NCBI RefSeq assembly: GCF_902497775.2
Contig: NZ_OZ024668.1
Location: 4,014,326 to 4,078,325, forward strand
Length of the DNA stretch: 64,000 bases
Source of the DNA: Pseudomonas fluorescens
GTDB taxonomy: Bacteria > Pseudomonadota > Gammaproteobacteria > Pseudomonadales > Pseudomonadaceae
Direction: 5' to 3'
The position numbers were made by a program, and so were the translations under genes. Shown in pieces: positions 38,884-47,715 of the stretch. The notes below the pieces were generated by a model that was not told the DNA's origin, did not search any database, and worked only from the letters and a program-made list of their open reading frames with translations. Numbering within the stretch: the first letter of the stretch is position 1; each line of letters opens with the position of its first letter.

Positions 38884-39354
38884 ATGCGCAGGCACATCAC
38901 CGTGCAGACTCCCAGCCTGCGTGACTACCCGGAGTTGACGCGGGTGTGGGAAGCGTCCGTGCGTGCCACCCATGACTTTCTCCCCGACAGCTACATCTGC
39001 CTGCTGCGCGAGCTGCTGCTGAGCCAATACCTGGACGCGGTGATGCTGATCTGCTGCAAGGACGCCAGGCAGCGTATCCGCGGTTTTGCCGGGGTCGCCG
39101 GCGGGCGGGTGGAAATGCTCTTCATCGACCCCGAGGCACGTGGTCAAGGCCTGGGCTCACGACTGCTGCGCGTGGCCATCGACGAGCTGCATGCCGAGCA
39201 ACTGGACGTCAACGAGCAGAACGCCCAGGCCCTGGGCTTCTACCTGCGCCAGGGCTTTGAGGTGGTTGGCCGCTCGGAAACGGACGGCATGGGCCAGCCC
39301 TACCCCTTACTTCACATGAGGCTAATTCGTACTCAGTCTGTCCGCTCCGGCTGA
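38884..39354 (+). CDS. GNAT-family N-acetyltransferase
   Basis: A 156-residue acetyltransferase. The acetyl-CoA-binding loop is VEMLFIDPEARGQGLGSRLL (about 74-93, with the R/Q-x-x-G-x-G/A motif as RGQGLG), followed by LDVNEQNAQALGFYLRQGFE. It resembles the YjaB group. The acceptor is unknown. The start has a GAGGAG ribosome site. It stands alone between the rimO terminator and an S4-domain gene. Confidence 0.9.
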   Translation: MRRHITVQTPSLRDYPELTRVWEASVRATHDFLPDSYICLLRELLLSQYLDAVMLICCKDARQRIRGFAGVAGGRVEMLFIDPEARGQGLGSRLLRVAIDELHAEQLDVNEQNAQALGFYLRQGFEVVGRSETDGMGQPYPLLHMRLIRTQSVRSG

Positions 39355-39484
39355 AGACCTGTGTCATCCACCTCTGAAATGCCGCGAAACCGCAGATTAA
39401 TGACCGGATCGACGAATGTTCCCGGCCCCAAGCTCGTCCAGGCAGTTACAATAGACACCTTTCCCTGTGTCTACGGCTGTCGTC

Positions 39485-40195
39485 ATGTCTGAACCCATTC
39501 GCCTTTCCAAACGCCTCATCGAACTGGTCGGTTGCTCCCGGCGGGAGGCCGAGCTGTATATCGAGGGCGGCTGGGTCACGGTGAACGGCACCGTGATCGA
39601 CGAGCCGCAGTTCAAGGTCACCGAGCACAAGGTCGAATTGCGCCAGGGCGCCAAGGCCGAAGCCCTGGAGCCGGTCACCCTGCTGCTCAACCAGCCCGCC
39701 GAGCTCGACCTCGACAGCGCCTGTGCCAGCATCAGCGCCGACAGCCTGTCGCAAGAGCACAGCTACAGCCGTCGCCCGCTGCGCGGCCATTTCGCCCGCC
39801 TGACCTGCGTTGCGCCCCTGCAACAAGGCGCCAGCGGCCTGCAGGTGTTCACCCAGGACTGGCGCGTAACCCGTAAGCTCACTGCCGACCTGGCCAAGCT
39901 CGAACAGGAATACATCGTCGAAGTCAGCGGCGAAATGATTGCCCACGGCCTGGAGCGGCTGAACCGTGGCTTCAACTGGAAAGGCAACGAATTGCCAAAG
40001 ATCAAGGCCAGTTGGCAGAACGAAACGCGCCTGCGCATGGTCCTGAAAAACCCGCCTGCCGGGCTCATTAACCTGCTCTGCAGCAGCGTCGGCGTCACTG
40101 CGGTCAGCATGCGCCGGATCCGCCTGGGCGGCGTCGCCATGAGCAAGCTGCCGCTGGGCCAGTGGCGCTACCTGGCAACCAGCGAAAAATTCTAA
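39485..40195 (+). CDS. RsuA/RluF-like pseudouridine synthase homologue lacking the catalytic Asp
   Basis: A 236-residue protein with an N-terminal S4 RNA-binding domain (RLSKRLIELVGCSRREAELY, about 5-24) and a pseudouridine-synthase-like body. In active RsuA-family enzymes the core motif is GRLD with catalytic Asp; here it reads ARLTCVAPLQQGASGLQVFT, with Thr at the Asp position. KLEQEYIVEV and the C-terminal VSMRRIRLGG are family-like. It may bind rRNA without modifying it, or use another residue. The ATG at 39485 is preferred to 39467. Confidence 0.8.
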   Translation: MSEPIRLSKRLIELVGCSRREAELYIEGGWVTVNGTVIDEPQFKVTEHKVELRQGAKAEALEPVTLLLNQPAELDLDSACASISADSLSQEHSYSRRPLRGHFARLTCVAPLQQGASGLQVFTQDWRVTRKLTADLAKLEQEYIVEVSGEMIAHGLERLNRGFNWKGNELPKIKASWQNETRLRMVLKNPPAGLINLLCSSVGVTAVSMRRIRLGGVAMSKLPLGQWRYLATSEKF

Positions 40196-40244
40196 GCAAT
40201 ATGGCGCCGTCACTCAGGCGGCGCGCCTGAACAGGATTGTCCCC

Positions 40245-40706
40245 ATGATTCACAACGATGTACTGCGCAGCCTGCGCTACCTGCTGGACGTCAACGACGC
40301 CAAGCTCACCGATATCATCAAGCTGAGCGGCTTCGAAGTGTCCACCGCCGATATCGCCACCTACCTCAAGAAGGAAGAAGAGGAAGGCTTCGTGCGTTGC
40401 CCCGATGAAGTCATCGCCCATTTTCTCGATGGCCTGGTGATCTTCAAGCGCGGCAAGGACGACAGCCGTCCACCGCTGCCCATCGAACTGCCGGTGACCA
40501 ACAACATCGTCATGAAGAAGCTGCGCGTCGCCTTCGAACTGAAGGAAGACGACCTGCACGCGATCCTCAAGGCCGCCGATTTCCCGGTATCCAAACCGGA
40601 ACTCAGCGCCTTGTTCCGCAAGGTCGGGCACAACAACTACCGCCCCTGCGGCGACCAGTTGCTGCGCAACTTCCTCAAGGGCCTGACCCTGCGGGTTCGT
40701 GGCTGA
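40245..40706 (+). CDS. DUF1456 (YehS-like) protein
   Basis: A 153-residue protein made of two similar ~70-residue repeats: MIHNDVLRSLRYLLDVNDAK to LDGLVIFKRGKDD, and TNNIVMKKLRVAFELKEDDL to LRNFLKGLTLRVRG. Both units share the pattern of a helical pair, a VS-x-A/P-E/D turn and a final FL-x-GL helix. The family function is unknown. Its end lies eight bases before the trmO start, so they may be co-transcribed. Confidence 0.92.
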   Translation: MIHNDVLRSLRYLLDVNDAKLTDIIKLSGFEVSTADIATYLKKEEEEGFVRCPDEVIAHFLDGLVIFKRGKDDSRPPLPIELPVTNNIVMKKLRVAFELKEDDLHAILKAADFPVSKPELSALFRKVGHNNYRPCGDQLLRNFLKGLTLRVRG

Positions 40707-40713
40707 GCCGGCG

Positions 40714-41409
40714 ATGAACTACAGCGTTGCTCCGATCGGCCACGTTCGCTCCTGCTTCAAGGAAAAGTTCGCCATCCCGCGCCAGCCGCAACTGGCGCCA
40801 GCTGCCCGTGGGGTACTGGAGCTACTGCCACCCTACGACAATGGCGAGGCGGTGGCCGGCCTGGAGCAGGTCAGCCATGTCTGGCTGCTGTTCCTGTTCC
40901 ACCAGGCCCTGGAAGACAAGCCACGACTGAAGGTGCGCCCACCGCGGCTGGGCGGCAACAAGTCCATGGGCGTGTTCGCCACCCGTGCTACCCACCGGCC
41001 CAACGGCATCGGTCAGTCGGTGGTCAGGCTGGAAAAGGTCGAGGCCGGTCGTTTGTGGTTGTCGGGTATCGACCTGCTTGACGGCACCCCGGTGCTCGAT
41101 ATCAAACCCTACGTACCCTACGCTGATGCCGTGGCCGGCGCGGTCAACCAGATGGCTGACGCGCCGCCTGAAGCGATTGCCGTGAGCTGGGGCGATACTG
41201 CCCTGGCCCAGGCACACGAGCACGCCTTGCGCCTTGCCGAGCCGCTGGTGGAGCTGATCGAACAATGCCTGGCCCAGGACCCACGCCCCGCCTATCAGGT
41301 ACCGCCGCCCGAGCGCGTGTATGGGGTCCGGTTCTGGGATGTGCAGGTGCGCTGGCACTACCCGCAGGCGGATCAGATCCGGGTGCTGGAAGTGGTGATG
41401 GATCTATAG
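40714..41409 (+). CDS. trmO: tRNA (N6-threonylcarbamoyladenosine37-N6)-methyltransferase TrmO
   Basis: A 231-residue TsaA/UPF0066 protein that uses SAM to methylate t6A37 in some tRNAs. Family features are APIGHVRSCFKEKFAIPRQP at the N-terminus, VSHVWLLFLFH, and the SAM-site segment MGVFATRATHRPNGIGQSVV (about 88-107). The C-terminal ~70 residues form the extra domain of the TrmO type. The ATG at 40714 is preferred over the GTG at 40699. Confidence 0.92.
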   Translation: MNYSVAPIGHVRSCFKEKFAIPRQPQLAPAARGVLELLPPYDNGEAVAGLEQVSHVWLLFLFHQALEDKPRLKVRPPRLGGNKSMGVFATRATHRPNGIGQSVVRLEKVEAGRLWLSGIDLLDGTPVLDIKPYVPYADAVAGAVNQMADAPPEAIAVSWGDTALAQAHEHALRLAEPLVELIEQCLAQDPRPAYQVPPPERVYGVRFWDVQVRWHYPQADQIRVLEVVMDL

Positions 41410-41414
41410 GCACA

Positions 41415-41442
41415 AAAAAAGCAGGCCGAGGCCTGCTTTTTT
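41415..41442. terminator. bidirectional intrinsic terminator
   Basis: AAAAAAGCAGGCC and GGCCTGCTTTTTT arms around a two-base centre, between convergent trmO and fpr. Confidence 0.93.
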
Positions 41443-41456
41443 GTGTTCAGCGCTGC

Positions 41457-42236
41457 TTACTTCTCGACGAATGCACGCTCGATCAGGTAATCACCCGGCT
41501 CGCGCATACGCGCCGAGATCTTCAGGCCGAAGCTGTCGAGCACTTCGCTGGTCTCGTCGAGCATGCTCGGGCTACCGCAGATCATCGCACGGTCATCCTG
41601 CGGGTTGATCGGTGGCAGGCCGATGTCGCTGAACAGCTTGCCGCTGCGCATCAGGTCGGTCAGGCGGCCCTGGTTCTCGAACGGCTCGCGGGTCACGGTC
41701 GGGTAGTAGATCAGCTTGTCACGCAGCGCTTCGCCGAAGAACTCGTTCTGCGGCAGGTGCTCGGTGATGAACTCACGGTAGGCGACTTCGTTGACGTAGC
41801 GCACGCCGTGGACCAGGATCACTTTTTCAAAGCGCTCGTAGGTTTCCGGGTCCTGGATGACGCTCATGAACGGCGCCAGGCCAGTGCCGGTGCTGAGCAG
41901 GTACAGGTGCTTGCCCGGGTTCAGGTCGTCGAGCACCAGGGTGCCGGTAGGCTTCTTGCTGATGATGATTTCATCGCCTTCCTTCAGGTGCTGCAGCTGG
42001 GAGGTCAGCGGGCCATCCGGCACCTTGATGCTGAAGAACTCCAGATGCTCTTCCCAGTTCGGGCTGGCGATCGAGTAGGCGCGCATGAGCGGGCGGCCGT
42101 TTGGCTGTTGCAGGCCGATCATCACGAACTGACCGTTCTCGAAGCGCAGGCCCGGGTCGCGGGTGCACTTGAAGCTGAACAGGGTGTCGTTCCAGTGGTG
42201 AACACTGAGGACACGTTCGTGGTTCATGTTGCTCAT
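41457..42236 (-). CDS. fpr: ferredoxin-NADP+ reductase Fpr
   Basis: A 259-residue FAD enzyme moving electrons between NADPH and ferredoxin/flavodoxin. FAD-binding motif RAYSIASPNWEEHLEFFSIK (about 51-70) with RxYS, the NADP-binding LLSTGTGLAPFMSVI, and the terminal YLIERAFVEK, typical of the bacterial subclass I enzymes. The start at 42236 has AGGAG 7 bases upstream; a longer frame adds 24 unlikely residues. It is divergent from finR, its known regulator in Pseudomonas, over a 119-base AT-rich region. Confidence 0.95.
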   Translation of the reverse strand: MSNMNHERVLSVHHWNDTLFSFKCTRDPGLRFENGQFVMIGLQQPNGRPLMRAYSIASPNWEEHLEFFSIKVPDGPLTSQLQHLKEGDEIIISKKPTGTLVLDDLNPGKHLYLLSTGTGLAPFMSVIQDPETYERFEKVILVHGVRYVNEVAYREFITEHLPQNEFFGEALRDKLIYYPTVTREPFENQGRLTDLMRSGKLFSDIGLPPINPQDDRAMICGSPSMLDETSEVLDSFGLKISARMREPGDYLIERAFVEK

Positions 42237-42355
42237 GTACGGGCTCCTGAAGAAAAACGCGGCGCTAAGCGAGAGCGCGATTGCGCAATAGTCTAGTGCC
42301 AGCGACAATATCTGTTAAATGAATTATCAAGATATGTCTTATCGGTTATATAGAT
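42237..42355. promoter_or_regulatory. fpr-finR divergent control region
   Basis: The finR-proximal half is much more AT-rich than its surroundings and has repeated ATAT-containing segments (GATATGTC, TTATATAGATATG). LysR regulators bind such T-N11-A elements. FinR is known to activate fpr under superoxide stress in Pseudomonas; the exact box is not defined here. Confidence 0.5.
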
Positions 42356-43282
42356 ATGCGATTTACCCTTCGTCAGCTCCAGGTGTTCGTTGCCGTGGCC
42401 CAGTACCAAAGCGTCTCGCGGGCCGCCGGAATACTGGCGTTATCGCAGTCGGCCGCCAGTACCTCTATCACCGAACTCGAGCGCCAGTCCAGCTGCCAGC
42501 TGTTCGACCGCGCCGGTAAACGCCTGAGCCTCAACGCCCTGGGCCATCAACTGCTGCCCCAGGCGGTGGCCCTGCTCGATCAAGCCAAGGAAATCGAAGA
42601 CCTGCTCAATGGCAAGTCCGGTTTCGGCTCGCTGGCGGTGGGCGCGACCCTGACCATCGGCAATTACCTGGCTACCCTGTTGATCGGCAGCTTCATGCAG
42701 ATCCACCCGGAGAGCCAGGTCAAGCTGCATGTACAGAACACTGCGCATATCGTGCAACAGGTTGCCCATTACGAAATTGATCTGGGTCTAATCGAAGGTG
42801 ACTGCAACCACCCAGATCTGGAAGTCCAGCCCTGGGTCGAAGACGAACTGGTGGTGTTCTGTGCGCCGCAGCACCCTTTAGCCAAACGCGGCCAGGCGAG
42901 CATGGAAGAACTCACCCATGAGGCGTGGATCTTGCGTGAACAGGGCTCGGGCACTCGCCTGACCTTCGACCAGGCCATGCGTCACCACCGCTCCAACCTC
43001 AACATTCGCTTGGAGCTTGAGCACACCGAGGCGATCAAACGGGCGGTCGAGTCGGGCCTGGGCATTGGTTGCATTTCACGCCTGGCGCTGCGCGACGCAT
43101 TTCGTCGCGGCAGCCTGGTGCCGGTAGAAACTCCCGAGCTGGACCTGGCCCGGCAGTTCTTCTTCATCTGGCACAAGCAGAAGTACCAGACTTCCGCCAT
43201 GCGCGAGTTTCTCGAACTGTGCCGCAGCTTTACCGCCGGCGTCAGCCGCAGCGACGAGATCGTCCTGCCAACCATCGCTTAA
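42356..43282 (+). CDS. finR: LysR-family regulator FinR
   Basis: A 308-residue LysR regulator with winged helix-turn-helix MRFTLRQLQVFVAVAQYQSV and SQSAASTSITELERQ (about 1-65) and a C-terminal effector domain (LAVGATLTIGNYLATLLIGS onward). The call rests on its place directly divergent from fpr, as in P. putida and P. aeruginosa, where FinR activates fpr. Its stop overlaps the convergent dgkA stop by four bases. Confidence 0.88.
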   Translation: MRFTLRQLQVFVAVAQYQSVSRAAGILALSQSAASTSITELERQSSCQLFDRAGKRLSLNALGHQLLPQAVALLDQAKEIEDLLNGKSGFGSLAVGATLTIGNYLATLLIGSFMQIHPESQVKLHVQNTAHIVQQVAHYEIDLGLIEGDCNHPDLEVQPWVEDELVVFCAPQHPLAKRGQASMEELTHEAWILREQGSGTRLTFDQAMRHHRSNLNIRLELEHTEAIKRAVESGLGIGCISRLALRDAFRRGSLVPVETPELDLARQFFFIWHKQKYQTSAMREFLELCRSFTAGVSRSDEIVLPTIA

Positions 43283-43644
43283 AGCAGGATCACCGCCCAG
43301 GTCAGGCCAACCATGCTCAAGGCCACGAACTGGGCGGCGCTGCCCATGTCCTTGGCGTTCTTCGACAACGGGTGGCGATCAAGGGAAATACGGTCGATCG
43401 CCGCCTCCACCGCCGAATTCAGCAACTCGACGATCAGCCCCAGCAAGCACACGGCGATCAGGATCGCCCGCTCGGCGCGGCTGACATCCAGCCAGAACGC
43501 CACCGGGATCAACACAACGTTAAGCAGCACCAGTTGACGGAACGCCGCCTCACCGGTGAACGCAGCGCGCAGGCCATCGAACGAATAGCCTGCGGCGTTG
43601 AAAATACGTTTAAGGCCGGTCTGGCCCTTGAAAGGCGACGACAT
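43279..43644 (-). CDS. dgkA: diacylglycerol kinase DgkA
   Basis: A 121-residue inner-membrane enzyme with three membrane helices that phosphorylates diacylglycerol, recycling it into phospholipid. The active-site segment is ELLNSAVEAAIDRISLDRHP (about residues 73-92), followed by KNAKDMGSAAQFVAL. It follows erdR on the same strand, as in P. aeruginosa (PA3604-PA3603). Confidence 0.96.
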   Translation of the reverse strand: MSSPFKGQTGLKRIFNAAGYSFDGLRAAFTGEAAFRQLVLLNVVLIPVAFWLDVSRAERAILIAVCLLGLIVELLNSAVEAAIDRISLDRHPLSKNAKDMGSAAQFVALSMVGLTWAVILL

Positions 43645-43719
43645 ATAAGGTCACTTCATCCACTGAAAACGCTGCAGCCTAGTCTAGGCGGGGTCAAAAA
43701 AGCGTGAATGCCAATGGCC

Positions 43720-44370
43720 TTAACTGGCTGAAACCGATTCCAGTTGTTGCAGCAACAAGGCGGCCTGAGTACGGGTACGCACGCCCAACTTGCGGAAAAT
43801 CGCCGTGACATGCGCCTTGATGGTCGCTTCCGACACGCTCAGCTCGTAGGCAATCTGCTTGTTCAGCAGCCCTTCACAGACCATGGTCAAGACCCGGAAC
43901 TGTTGCGGCGTCAGGCTCGCAAGCCCTTCGCTGGCAGCCTTGGCTTCAGCCGATACATCGACTTTCTCGAAGGCCTGTGGTGGCCACCAGACCTCACCGT
44001 CGAGAACCTTCTGCACGGCGTCCTGAATCACTTCCAGCGGGCTGGATTTAGGAATGAAGCCACTGGCGCCAAATTCACGAGACTTGACCACGACCGCAGC
44101 TTCTTCCTGAGCCGAGACCATCACCACCGGAATCTGCGGATACTGTCCGCGCAGCAGGACCAGTCCAGAGAATCCGTAGGCTCCTGGCATGTTCAGGTCC
44201 AGCAGCACCAGGTCCCAGTCGGATTTTTCGGTCAGGCGGGTTTCCAGCTCGGCGATGCTTGCCACTTCAACCAGGCGTACATCCGGACCCAGGCCCAGGG
44301 TAACGGCCTGGCGCAGCGCGCTGCGAAACAGCGGGTGGTCATCGGCAATCAGGATTTCGTATGTGGCCAT
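43720..44370 (-). CDS. erdR: LuxR-type response regulator ErdR
   Basis: A 216-residue response regulator. The receiver (about 1-125) has ILIADDHPLFRSAL with the acidic pair, phospho-acceptor Asp in DLVLLDLNMPG (about 56), and Lys in GFIPKSS. The LuxR/FixJ helix-turn-helix is LTPQQFRVLTMVCEGLLNKQ to SVSEATIKAHVTAIFRKLG (about 148-195). The context with dgkA matches ErdR, which controls ethanol and acetate use genes such as acs in Pseudomonas. No sensor kinase lies next to it. The ATG at 44370 gives MATYEILIADD. Confidence 0.88.
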   Translation of the reverse strand: MATYEILIADDHPLFRSALRQAVTLGLGPDVRLVEVASIAELETRLTEKSDWDLVLLDLNMPGAYGFSGLVLLRGQYPQIPVVMVSAQEEAAVVVKSREFGASGFIPKSSPLEVIQDAVQKVLDGEVWWPPQAFEKVDVSAEAKAASEGLASLTPQQFRVLTMVCEGLLNKQIAYELSVSEATIKAHVTAIFRKLGVRTRTQAALLLQQLESVSAS

Positions 44371-44630
44371 CGATCTAATGATCCTGTTCTGTGCAGGCGC
44401 AGGAAGGAAGAATAGGCGCCTGGCGGGCAACTCGAGGCTACGGCAACGCCGTATGCCCAAACGGCACATCGAGGCCGGGAAAAACAGCGTTTCAAGCCTT
44501 CGTCGTGCCCGAATCGGCGCCAAGGATGCCGAGCCAGGACCGGGTGGTCAAGCTCAATACCCGCCCTGCTCGCCCACCCTGGCCACCAATCCGCCCATTA
44601 TGCCGCAAAGTGCCGCGCCTGCCCCTTGTA

Positions 44631-45341
44631 CTATAGGAAGGTATGCAAACGCTGGTGCACGGTGTCCTGTTCATCCAGCGGCAGTTGATGCTTGGCACTC
44701 AGGTAGTGAGTGGTGAACACGTCCAGGTAGGCGTCCAGCGCTTCGGCCGCGCGTTGATCACCGGCCAGTTCCAGGCACATGGCCGCCACTTCGGCGGTGC
44801 AGAAGTGATCGTCGCGCTTGGAGCGGCGCAGGCGATAGCGCGAAATCTGCTCCGGCTGCAGGCTCAGTACCGGGAAGCGGTTCAGGTACGGGCTCTTGCG
44901 AAACATCTTGCGTGCTTCAGTCCAGGTCGCATCCAGCAGGATGAACAGCGGGCGCTTGCCCGGTACACGCTGCACCTCGTTGACCACCCGCCCAGACTCG
45001 ACGAACTCGCCGGGGAAGACGATGTAAGGCTGCCACTGCGGCTGCTCGAGCAAGGCCAGCAAAGACTCATCGACTGCCGTACGCTGCCAGCTGAAGGCCG
45101 AGGTATCGGCGATCAGGTCGGCGATCAGCCAGCCGGTGTTGGTCGGCTTGAGTGGCTCAGTGTCATGCATCAACAGGCAAATGCCCGAATCGGCCGGCAC
45201 CTGCGGGCGCCAGGCGCACAGGCAATAGCTGGGAATCACCCGGCACTGCGGGCAGCGCGGCGCCCGGGAACCACGGGCAACGAAGGGTTTGACACTGCGC
45301 GCCAGGCGCTCGGCACGCAGGCGCGATACGGCATGGCTCAT
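44631..45341 (-). CDS. DTW-domain tRNA-uridine aminocarboxypropyltransferase (TapT-like)
   Basis: A 236-residue DTW protein. It has an N-terminal Cys cluster CPQCRVIPSYCLC (about 30-42), the segment LLMHDTEPLKPTNTGWLIAD, and the signature LLDATWTEARKMFRKSPYL (about 136-154; the signature Thr is Ala-Thr-Trp here). E. coli TapT uses SAM to make acp3U47 in tRNA. By length and motifs this is the same group, but the modified tRNAs are not known. The ATG at 45341 is used. Confidence 0.86.
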   Translation of the reverse strand: MSHAVSRLRAERLARSVKPFVARGSRAPRCPQCRVIPSYCLCAWRPQVPADSGICLLMHDTEPLKPTNTGWLIADLIADTSAFSWQRTAVDESLLALLEQPQWQPYIVFPGEFVESGRVVNEVQRVPGKRPLFILLDATWTEARKMFRKSPYLNRFPVLSLQPEQISRYRLRRSKRDDHFCTAEVAAMCLELAGDQRAAEALDAYLDVFTTHYLSAKHQLPLDEQDTVHQRLHTFL

Positions 45342-45576
45342 GACTGGGCACAACGTGGGCTAGAAAGGGATGGCACTGCACGGACTCGGCAAGACGGAAA
45401 TCCCGGGCAGTTTATCAGAGCCTGCCTACCGGTTGACTGGATTTGCCGTGCAGCTAAAGCAGCAACTCCCTATAATCTTCAACCTGTCGCTACCCGCTGG
45501 CATTGCCGTTGCGCCGTGACGGAACACCGTGCGCTGTTGTTGGTCCAATTGCCAGTTACCGAACCAGGAGAGATTC

Positions 45577-45993
45577 ATGCTGCGTTTCATCGTCCCGTCC
45601 CTGAGCCTGATGCTCGCCCTGCCCCTGGCGGCCAATGCCGCATCCAAGCAGGAATACGAGCTGAGCCGGATGCTGCAAAAAGTTGCCACGCAGAGCAGCG
45701 TGGGCACGCCACGGGCGATCAACGAAGACATCCTTGACCAAGGCTATACCGTTGAAGGCAAACAGCTGATCAACCACCTGAGTGTGCTCCCTAGCCATGC
45801 ACAAAAAATGCAGGCCGACCCGAACCGGGTGCGCAGCCAACTGGGTGACAGCGTGTGCAAGAACTCCGGTTTTCGCCAGTTGCTGGCCAAAGGCGCGGTG
45901 CTGACCTATCGCTTCACCGAATACAAGACCAACCGCCCAGTCAGCGAGCAAGCATTCGATGCCGCCAGCTGCGGGTTGAAAGTCAGCAAGTAA
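45577..45993 (+). CDS. small exported protein (PA3611 family)
   Basis: A 138-residue protein with a signal peptide (MLRFIVPSLSLMLALPLAAN, cleavage near NAASK). The mature part has two cysteines (GDSVCKNSGF, AASCGLKV) that could form a disulfide, and the LVLGA-like LAKGAVLTYRFTEYKTNRP. Homologues are a conserved Pseudomonas family (PA3611 in P. aeruginosa) reported to be influenced by quorum sensing; the function is unknown. CAGGAG lies seven bases before the ATG. Confidence 0.82.
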   Translation: MLRFIVPSLSLMLALPLAANAASKQEYELSRMLQKVATQSSVGTPRAINEDILDQGYTVEGKQLINHLSVLPSHAQKMQADPNRVRSQLGDSVCKNSGFRQLLAKGAVLTYRFTEYKTNRPVSEQAFDAASCGLKVSK

Positions 45994-45998
45994 CAGCC

Positions 45999-46199
45999 TC
46001 AGGCTACCCGCTCCCTGTCGCGCCGTTGTTTTTCATCGGCGCGCAGTTCGGCCACCAGGGCCTGGATATACCGCGAGTGCCGCTCCCCTCCCCCCAGCCG
46101 TCGCAGGCACTCCTGTTCAAGGCTCAGGTTATTGGCCTGCGCCGCGCGCTTGAGCAATTGAAATAGCTGCTCGTCGAGTTCAAGGTTAAGCCGTTGCAT
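45999..46199 (-). CDS. small Arc-like ribbon-helix-helix protein
   Basis: A 66-residue protein, MQRLNLELDEQLFQLLKRAA then NNLSLEQECLRRLGGGERHS, a strand-helix-helix pattern like Arc/MetJ repressors, with a basic tail. It could be a DNA-binding dimer or an antitoxin, but no toxin gene is adjacent. The ATG at 46199 has GGGAGG about seven bases upstream, better than the 46217 start. It converges with the PA3611-like gene. Confidence 0.65.
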   Translation of the reverse strand: MQRLNLELDEQLFQLLKRAAQANNLSLEQECLRRLGGGERHSRYIQALVAELRADEKQRRDRERVA

Positions 46200-46593
46200 G
46201 CTGCAGCCTCCCTGCATTGCGCTGACTCGCTCTGAGTTTCAGTTAACCAGACCCACGCAATGATTGGATCCCAGCTGACGAGCGGTCCCTCTCGCGCCCG
46301 GTTCAGCACCGATCATTCGGCATAAATACGCGCCAGGGTCTAGATTGATAGCAACCACCCTGTACTTTCCGGGCAAGCAAAGGGGGTTGCCCATCGAAGC
46401 TTTGCGTTGTATTCCACGTTGTGAACAACAATAAGGTGTATGGACCCATTACCACTGCACTGAGACCTTGCAGGTCTACTGCAATGCTCGGGGGTCACAC
46501 TCGAGCCACGGCAGCCAGCGACACATGCAGTGTCGCGGCCGGGCAGCCCATTGCCGCCCGGTCAGAGGTTTTGCTGCAGAAGGAGACGTTTGA
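46200..46593. other. 394-base intergenic region before the LOG-family gene
   Basis: No gene is supported. One plus-strand frame (46421-46654) runs into the LOG gene in another frame and starts at GTG without a ribosome site. The sequence holds the LOG gene's AAGGAGA site at its end and presumably its promoter. Confidence 0.4.
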
Positions 46594-47712
46594 ATGCCTT
46601 ACCAACCGAACGAACTGCTATCGAGCCACTTCAGGAACAACGGAATCGACCTGAGCAAGATTGAGGAGCAACTGAACCTGGTTGCACCCAACAGCCCCAA
46701 CCTGCCGCTGTACCGCGACATGATGCTGACTGTCCTGCGCATGGCCCATGACGACCGCAACCGCTGGAACGCCAAGATCACCCTGCAGGCCCTGCGCGAG
46801 CTTGATAACGCCTTTCGCACCCTCGAACAGTACAAGGGCCGGCGCAAGGTCACGGTGTTTGGCTCGGCTCGCACGCCCATTGAACACCCGATGTATGCCC
46901 TGGCCCGGGAACTGGGGGCGACCCTGGCACGCTCCGACCTGATGGTCATTACCGGTGCCGGTGGCGGCATCATGGCCGCCGCCCATGAAGGCGCGGGGGT
47001 GGAGCACAGCCTGGGCTTCAACATCACGCTGCCGTTCGAACAACACGCCAACGCCACGGTGGATGGCACCGACAAGTTGCTGCCGTTCCACTTTTTCTTT
47101 ATCCGCAAACTGTTCTTCGTCAAGGAAGCCGATGCCCTGGTGCTATGCCCGGGCGGGTTCGGCACGCTGGATGAAGCGCTGGAAGTACTGACCCTGATCC
47201 AGACCGGCAAGAGCCCGCTGGTGCCAGTGGTACTGCTGGACTCACCGGGCGGCAGCTTCTGGCAGGAGGCACTGAATTTCATCACCCGCCAACTGGAAGA
47301 GAACCGCTACATCCTGCCCAGCGACATGAAACTGCTGCGTTTGGTGTACAGCGCCGATGAGGCGGTGGAAGAGATCAACCAGTTCTACAGCAACTACCAC
47401 TCCAGCCGCTGGCTGAAAAACCAGTTTGTGATTCGTATGCAACATCCACTCAGTGAAGCGGCGCTGTTTGACTTGCAGGAAGGGTTTGCAGACCTGCGCC
47501 TGAGCGGCAACTTTCATCAGCACGCCTATGGCGGCGAGCAGCATGACGAGGCACGTTTCAGTCATTTGACGCGCCTGGCCTTTGCCTTCAACGGGCGCGA
47601 TCAGGGGCGCCTGCGCGAACTGGTGGACTTCATCAACCTGTCGGAGAACTGGGCCAAACCGACACCCATGCACACCACCCAACGGGCACGTGAAGCGCTG
47701 AAAGTCACCTGA
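46594..47712 (+). CDS. LOG-family protein (nucleotide phosphoribohydrolase-like)
   Basis: A 372-residue Rossmann-fold protein of the TIGR00730/LOG type. It has VTVFGSARTPIEHPMYALAR (about 87-106), MVITGAGGGIMAAAHEGAG, and the signature PGGFGTLDEALEVLTLIQTG (about 188-207) with catalytic Glu. LOG enzymes release free base from nucleoside 5'-monophosphates, including cytokinin forms. This longer version has extra N- and C-terminal helices. The exact substrate is unknown. AGGAG precedes the ATG. It converges with recX, leaving three bases between stops. Confidence 0.88.
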   Translation: MPYQPNELLSSHFRNNGIDLSKIEEQLNLVAPNSPNLPLYRDMMLTVLRMAHDDRNRWNAKITLQALRELDNAFRTLEQYKGRRKVTVFGSARTPIEHPMYALARELGATLARSDLMVITGAGGGIMAAAHEGAGVEHSLGFNITLPFEQHANATVDGTDKLLPFHFFFIRKLFFVKEADALVLCPGGFGTLDEALEVLTLIQTGKSPLVPVVLLDSPGGSFWQEALNFITRQLEENRYILPSDMKLLRLVYSADEAVEEINQFYSNYHSSRWLKNQFVIRMQHPLSEAALFDLQEGFADLRLSGNFHQHAYGGEQHDEARFSHLTRLAFAFNGRDQGRLRELVDFINLSENWAKPTPMHTTQRAREALKVT

Positions 47713-47715
47713 GGA

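Noticed and set aside
46421..46654. 77-codon frame starting at GTG before the LOG gene
   Set aside because: It has no ribosome site, overlaps the true LOG start in another frame and has no protein-like pattern.
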